The position numbers and the translations under genes were made by a program. DNA of 64,000 nucleotides from Armatimonadota bacterium (GTDB lineage: Bacteria > Armatimonadota > Fimbriimonadia > Fimbriimonadales > Fimbriimonadaceae): positions 1 to 64,000 of the forward strand of contig JAKOXK010000079.1 in assembly GCA_029781035.1 (NCBI GenBank), in the 5' to 3' direction. Under the pieces are notes generated by a model, which had not been told where the DNA came from, did no database searches, and worked only from the letters and a program-made list of their open reading frames with translations. Shown in pieces: positions 60,404 to 64,000 of this stretch. Position 1 is the first letter of the stretch; every line of letters starts with the position of its first letter.

Positions 60404-60428
60404 CCAGGCGGCAGTTTCCGCCGCCTGG
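60404..60428 (+). terminator. Terminator after the sigma/anti-sigma pair
   Basis: A 9-bp perfect stem (CCAGGCGGC 60404-60412 with GCCGCCTGG 60420-60428, 7-nt loop) followed by a T-rich tail (CTTTTCCCTCTT). It stands 8 bp after the stop and separates the four inserted genes from the second uvrA ORF. Confidence 0.85.
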
Positions 60429-60585
60429 ATCTGACTTTTCCCTCTTGCCGCGAGATTTCCGGTCCAGACAAAGGGGCCAACCATAGCCCGGCTTGATCAG
60501 CAATCATGGCCGACTTCAAGGCTGCTCCGAGCGTCCAAACAGCCGCTTCGACACGTTGACTGTGTCGCCAGAATCCATGACATGG

Positions 60586-60594
60586 TGGTATCAT
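60586..60594 (+). promoter_or_regulatory. Promoter -10 of the C-terminal uvrA ORF
   Basis: Extended -10 TGGTATCAT (hexamer TATCAT at 60589-60594) ends exactly 9 nt before the ATG at 60604, the same spacing as at the N-terminal uvrA ORF. The 9-nt spacers both end in CTAC and the starts share CTACATGTC. No Shine-Dalgarno. Confidence 0.5.
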
Positions 60595-60603
60595 TCCGTC
60601 TAC

Positions 60604-61626
60604 ATGTCTGACGGATGGTTGATGTTGAGGAGGGCGACGGGGAACAACCTTCGCGGAATCGATGTCGGGATCCCGCTCGGACTCTTCACTTGCGTGACCG
60701 GTGTCAGCGGCAGCGGCAAGAGCACGCTGGTGCAGGACACACTTTTCCCCCGACTGATGTACGAAGTCTACGGGACGCGGGGAACATGGGCGCCACACGA
60801 CAACCTCGAGGGTGCGGATCAGCTCGACAAGGTCATCGACATCGACCAGTCGCCAATCGGCAGGACGCCGCGCTCGAATCCAGCGACCTATACTGGCACG
60901 TTCGATATGATTCGCGAGCTCTTCGCGAAGACGCCTGACGCGAAGATCAAGGGGTACAAGAACGGGCGGTTCAGCTTCAATGTCAAAGGGGGACGGTGCG
61001 AAGCCTGTAAGGGGGACGGCATCATCAAGATCGAGATGCACTTTTTGCCGGACGTCTACGTGCCGTGCGAAGTGTGCAAAGGCAAGCGCTACAACCGGGA
61101 GACTCTTGACGTCCGGTACAAGGGCAAGAACATCGCGGACGTTCTGCAGATGACGATCGAAGAGGCCGTCGAGTTCTTTCAGCCCATCCCCAAGATCCAC
61201 CGAAAGCTTGCGACCCTGATGGATGTCGGCCTGGGTTACATCCGAATGGGCCAGCCGGCAACGACGTTGTCAGGTGGCGAAGCACAGCGCGTCAAATTGG
61301 CGGAAGAGCTCTCGAAACGATCCACGGGACGGACGATCTACATCTTGGACGAGCCGACGACGGGACTGCACTTTGAGGACGTCCGCCGCCTGCTGACGGT
61401 TTTGCACCGCCTTGTTGACCAAGGTAACACGGTTCTCGTGATTGAGCACAATCTCGATGTGATCAAGACCGCGGACTGGGTCATCGATCTCGGCCCAGAA
61501 GGCGGAACTGGTGGAGGAAGCCTGGTAGCTATGGGGACGCCTGAAGAAGTGGCTGCGGTCGCCGATTCCCACACGGGCCAGTTCCTCCGGCACTTGTTGC
61601 CCACTCGACAGGCCGTCACGACGTAA
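60604..61626 (+). CDS. uvrA: UvrA, C-terminal half (second ATPase domain) as a separate ORF
   Basis: 340 aa from the ATG at 60604. It begins [20 protein letters not shown] and then Walker [21 protein letters not shown] (31-50), exactly where the second half of UvrA should start. It contains [20 protein letters not shown] with the second zinc module (C132/C135, C155/C158), the signature [20 protein letters not shown] (about 220-239) and Walker [21 protein letters not shown]. It ends after [14 protein letters not shown]-like sequence ([19 protein letters not shown]). Nothing is truncated relative to normal UvrA. It has its own promoter and an upstream terminator. Confidence 0.93.
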   Translation: MSDGWLMLRRATGNNLRGIDVGIPLGLFTCVTGVSGSGKSTLVQDTLFPRLMYEVYGTRGTWAPHDNLEGADQLDKVIDIDQSPIGRTPRSNPATYTGTFDMIRELFAKTPDAKIKGYKNGRFSFNVKGGRCEACKGDGIIKIEMHFLPDVYVPCEVCKGKRYNRETLDVRYKGKNIADVLQMTIEEAVEFFQPIPKIHRKLATLMDVGLGYIRMGQPATTLSGGEAQRVKLAEELSKRSTGRTIYILDEPTTGLHFEDVRRLLTVLHRLVDQGNTVLVIEHNLDVIKTADWVIDLGPEGGTGGGSLVAMGTPEEVAAVADSHTGQFLRHLLPTRQAVTT

Positions 61627-61695
61627 GGCCCAAGTCGAACGGTCGCGTAGGCTCGTTCGTGCCAGTTTCTGTCCGTATTGGCGCACAATGTTCCG

Positions 61696-62841
61696 GTGAG
61701 CGGGCTTTCGAACGAAGAGGTGTTGAGGTATAGCCGGCACCTCATCATGCCGGAAGTCGGGCTCGAGGGCCAACTCAAGCTGCGTAGCGCCAAGGTTCTT
61801 TTGATCGGTGCTGGAGGTTTGGGTTCACCGTCTGCGATGTACCTGGCCGCCGCTGGAGTCGGGGAGATCGGGATCGTGGACTTCGACCGTGTGGATGTCT
61901 CGAATCTCCAGCGCCAAGTGATCCATGGTACGAGTGATGTGGGAAGGAGCAAGCTCGACTCGGCAGAGGAGGCCCTTCGCGACATCAATCCTCATGTCGG
62001 AGTCGTCAAGCATGAAGTGCTGCTTTCGAGCGCAAACGCTCTCGAGATCGTGGCTGGATACGACGTTGTTGTCGACGGTACCGACAACTTCCCGACCCGT
62101 TATCTCGTCAACGATGCCTGCGTGATGCAGGGTAAGCCCAACGTGTACGGATCGATCTTCCGGTTTGACGGGCAGGCCACGGTTTTCGCGGTCTCCGGCG
62201 GCCCATGCTATCGCTGTCTGTACCCGGAGCCGCCGCCACCTGGAACCGTCCCAAGTTGTGCTGAAGGGGGCGTGTTGGGGATCCTTCCGGGCGTCGTCGG
62301 GCTCATTCAAGCGACCGAAGTGGTCAAGCTGGTCCTGGGAAAGGGCGAACCCCTCGTGGGGCGCCTGCTCCTCTACGATGCCCTCAACATGCGGTTCCGA
62401 GAGTTGAAGATCAAGCGCGACCCCGCGTGCCCCGTCTGCGGCGACGAGCCGACGATCCACCACCTGGTCGATTACTATAGCTTCTGCGGAGTTCCCGGCC
62501 ACGGAGTCAACCGTGTGCCGTTCGACGACGAGATCGCCCCCAAGGAACTCAAATCGAGGATGTCTGACTCTAATCCACCAGTCTTGATCGATGTGCGCGA
62601 ACCGCACGAATATGAGATCAACCGGATAGTTGGAGCCCGTCTCATCCCACTCCGCGACTTACCAGAGCGCATAGGAGAGCTGGACATGGAGGCTGACACG
62701 GTCGTGCATTGTCTCATGGGCAGTCGCAGCGCGGAAGCCTGCCTCATCTTGCGCGCCGCGGGTTTCCCGCGCGTCCACAACTTGAGGGGTGGCATCAGGG
62801 CCTGGATCGACGAGGTCGAACCCGATATGCCCAAGTACTGA
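61696..62841 (+). CDS. moeB: MoeB/ThiF-type sulfur-carrier adenylyltransferase with rhodanese domain
   Basis: 381 aa from the GTG at 61696 (MSGLSNEEVLRYSRHLIMPE when read from Met). The adenylation domain has VLLIGAGGLGSPSAMYLAAA, DFDRVDVSNLQRQVIHGTSD and VVDGTDNFPTRYLVNDACVM. Zinc ligands: CYRC and CPVC. The rhodanese domain (about 275-381) has PVLIDVREPHEYEINRIVGA and the active-site Cys in VVHCLMGSRSAEACL. It activates the C-terminal Gly-Gly of a MoaD/ThiS-type protein and can load sulfur. A MoaD/ThiS-like gene lies 740 bp downstream on the other strand. Confidence 0.93.
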   Translation: MSGLSNEEVLRYSRHLIMPEVGLEGQLKLRSAKVLLIGAGGLGSPSAMYLAAAGVGEIGIVDFDRVDVSNLQRQVIHGTSDVGRSKLDSAEEALRDINPHVGVVKHEVLLSSANALEIVAGYDVVVDGTDNFPTRYLVNDACVMQGKPNVYGSIFRFDGQATVFAVSGGPCYRCLYPEPPPPGTVPSCAEGGVLGILPGVVGLIQATEVVKLVLGKGEPLVGRLLLYDALNMRFRELKIKRDPACPVCGDEPTIHHLVDYYSFCGVPGHGVNRVPFDDEIAPKELKSRMSDSNPPVLIDVREPHEYEINRIVGARLIPLRDLPERIGELDMEADTVVHCLMGSRSAEACLILRAAGFPRVHNLRGGIRAWIDEVEPDMPKY

Positions 62842-62852
62842 GGTGCCGCCTG

Positions 62853-63590
62853 ATGAGAGTCGCCGTTCTGTACGACATTCCGGGCAACTGACCAGCCCTA
62901 GAAGCAGTCCTCGAGCAGGTCCAAACCTTCTACGTCGGCATTTCGTGGTCGGAGGCGACGTTCTCCCAGGGACAATGCCGAGCGAATGCCTGGATCGCCT
63001 CTCTATGCGGGAGGGCCCGAACTCCTGCATCGAAGGCAACGGAGGAAGAGCCGTTCTTGACCACTTGGCGGGTAACAGCATCGACCATCTTCCCAGGGCT
63101 GCCCGCAGGATCATCCAGTGGTGCGCCGACAAACTCAACGTGACCCAGCGATCTTTCATCGGAGCTTGGCCCGAAACACTGACTATGAGTGTCGCCGGCC
63201 TTGGCCGAGGGTGCCTTTGTCAGGCCACGACGAGGAGCACGCGGTCTTCACGAGTGCGACGCCTGAAAGTGCCCTTTGCTTTCGCTGGTGTTCCTGCCGA
63301 CATCGTGGAGTATGGCTACACGCACGTACAGTTTGACCGAATGGTGGGAGATCTCCGGATTGTGAACGCGGGAAGCGTAGGGGCACCGTTTGGGGCTCCG
63401 GGTGCGTACTGGCTTCTCCTCGATGGAGGAGTGAGGCTCCATAACCCCGTACGACACGAGAAGTGCTGCAGTGAGAGTCCGAGCCACAACACATTGAGCC
63501 GCGGACTCCTTCGCACAGGAACTCGACATGCCCAGGTCAGAGCAAAAGATGCTCGAAGTCTTGCGACAGGTTGAAATCGGGGCCCTAGCC
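62853..63590 (+). pseudogene. Decayed calcineurin-like metallophosphoesterase
   Basis: The ATG at 62853 reads MRVAVLYDIPGN, then an in-frame TGA, then PALEAVLEQVQ. The family has DIHGNLPALEAVL there, so a Leu codon became a stop and the metal-binding His became Pro. Downstream pieces of the same family lie in different frames: VGGDVLPGTMPSECLDRL, GAWPETLTMSVAGLGRG, YTHVQFDRMVGDLRIVNAGS (GHTH has become GYTH) and PGAYWLLLDGGVRL; the last piece (LDMPRSEQKMLEVLRQVE) is again in another frame, after another TGA. At least three disruptions plus lost active-site His residues indicate a dead gene. No intact gene is seen on the plus strand here. Confidence 0.9.
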
Positions 63591-63881
63591 TCCAGCGATC
63601 GCGCCGACCACCATGAACGGCTCTTCTCCTCGCGCGATAGAGTCGGGCAGGGCCGAGTCGGGTGAGTCGAGAGAAACGTCCTCGCCACACGCGAAGAACC
63701 TCAAGAACGCCCGCCTCTTGTGGCTCACATGGTCGCGAATTGTCCCTTTCAGCATTGGATAGCGCGCCTCAAGGGCATCCAAGATCGACGACACGCTCAC
63801 TGGAGCGGCCACATCGAGTTCCACCTCCGTCCCCACTTGGGCAAGTTGGCGAAGGTGGTGAGGAAGGGTGATTCGAACCAT
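63585..63881 (-). CDS. MoaD/ThiS-family ubiquitin-like sulfur-carrier protein
   Basis: 98 aa from the ATG at 63881 (MVRITLPHHLRQLAQVGTEV). It has the beta-grasp pattern: VELDVAAPVSVSSILDALEA, RYPMLKGTIRDHVSHKRRAF and FACGEDVSLDSPDSALPD. It ends ...FMVVGAIAGG, the diglycine C-terminus that is adenylated and thiocarboxylated by MoeB/ThiF enzymes. A matching enzyme is encoded at 61696-62841. It could serve molybdopterin, thiamine, cysteine or another pathway; sequence does not decide. It lies 19 bp after a BNR-type gene. Confidence 0.9.
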   Translation of the reverse strand: MVRITLPHHLRQLAQVGTEVELDVAAPVSVSSILDALEARYPMLKGTIRDHVSHKRRAFLRFFACGEDVSLDSPDSALPDSIARGEEPFMVVGAIAGG

Positions 63882-63900
63882 CAGGCCATCGTTCGCCGGG

Positions 63901-64000
63901 TCACTTGAAACTCTGCACCTCGACGCTGAGAACCGAAGGGAAGTGTTCGCCGATCGCGTTCCAGTGGTCGCCACCATCCGGTGAGCAATAGACCTGGCCG
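63901..64000 (-). CDS. BNR/sialidase-like propeller protein, C-terminal fragment
   Basis: Only the last 32 codons are in the window, to the stop at 63901-63903. The text [20 protein letters not shown] then [12 protein letters not shown] has an Asp-box turn (SPDGGDHW) and the typical closing strand of BNR/WD40-like propellers of the exo-alpha-sialidase annotation class. It is upstream of moaD by 19 bp in the same orientation, probably one transcript. Confidence 0.75.
   Translation of the reverse strand, partial: GQVYCSPDGGDHWNAIGEHFPSVLSVEVQSFK

Noticed and set aside
60220-61200. 326-codon open frame on the minus strand across uvrA's second half
   Set aside because: Antisense shadow; the plus strand encodes the UvrA ATPase.
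62887-62891. In-frame TGA in the phosphoesterase as a selenocysteine codon, given selB in the window
   Set aside because: The aligned family position is Leu, not Cys, and several frameshifts follow.
63868-63885. GGTTCGAATCACCC on the minus strand resembling a tRNA T-arm
   Set aside because: It is the start of the MoaD-like gene (MVRITLP); no acceptor or anticodon stem surrounds it.
1-64000. CRISPR array, insertion sequence, prophage or rRNA/tRNA genes
   Set aside because: No regularly spaced repeats, transposase or integrase motifs, or RNA gene patterns were seen.

Overview
The window (about 60% GC, densely coded on both strands) looks like chromosome from a diderm, flagellated member of the Armatimonadota, probably the Fimbriimonadia. 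The best taxon clue is a prepilin-like protein with the [12 protein letters not shown] leader followed by [17 protein letters not shown] and SNMKQLG, a style typical of that phylum. An outer-membrane barrel, several lipoproteins and long cell-surface proteins fit too. Taxonomy is inference. Genes are tightly packed: many neighbours overlap by 4 bp (ATGA, GTGA, TTGA) and several convergent pairs share their stop codons.

Layout. 1-6 kb: lepA start, rplY, a saccharopine-dehydrogenase-like gene, an S41 peptidase, a stand-alone rplA with a structured leader, and a DUF4349 lipoprotein. 5.5-12.1 kb: a minus-strand operon with an AddB-like protein, a UvrD-family helicase, a nitrilase-family hydrolase and a YcxB-like membrane protein. 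12.7-20.8 kb: a methyltransferase, three tandem TPR/SPINDLY O-GlcNAc-transferase-like genes and a convergent flagellin gene, a likely flagellin-glycosylation locus. 21-33 kb: aspartylglucosaminidase-like hydrolase and selB, then minus-strand operons (GT4, UPF0434, aroQ, Xaa-Pro peptidase, degenerate ABC ATPase; yebC, rhomboid, DUF374 acyltransferase), and an MBL hydrolase. 33-39 kb: secreted proteins (sialidase-like, DUF4838, PQQ-like propeller, prepilin, small lipoprotein). 39-54.6 kb: housekeeping genes (uvrC, pspA, acnA, deacetylase, lipB, prmC, hflX, dnaA, thiamine pyrophosphokinase, FHA, GGDEF, yraN, rnhB). 54.7-64 kb: a low-GC acetyltransferase, uvrA in two separated halves, moeB with a rhodanese domain, a decayed phosphoesterase, and moaD.

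Most notable observations. (1) UvrA is encoded by two ORFs that divide the protein at the linker between its two ATPase halves. They are 2.84 kb apart, with an AraC-type regulator, a VOC protein, an ECF sigma factor and a probable sigma-associated membrane protein between them. Each half has its own start and a -10-like hexamer 9 nt before its ATG, as expected for leaderless messages. (2) The rplA leader carries an RNA fold resembling the ribosomal protein L1 binding site, starting where transcription would start. (3) Three tandem OGT-like transferases end facing the flagellin gene. (4) The AddAB-like pair keeps the helicase and Fe-S cysteines but appears to have lost nuclease residues in both subunits. 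(5) An ABC ATPase has lost the key residues of all three catalytic motifs.

No tRNA, rRNA, CRISPR array, IS element or prophage was seen. All function calls come from reading motifs by eye; no database search was possible.
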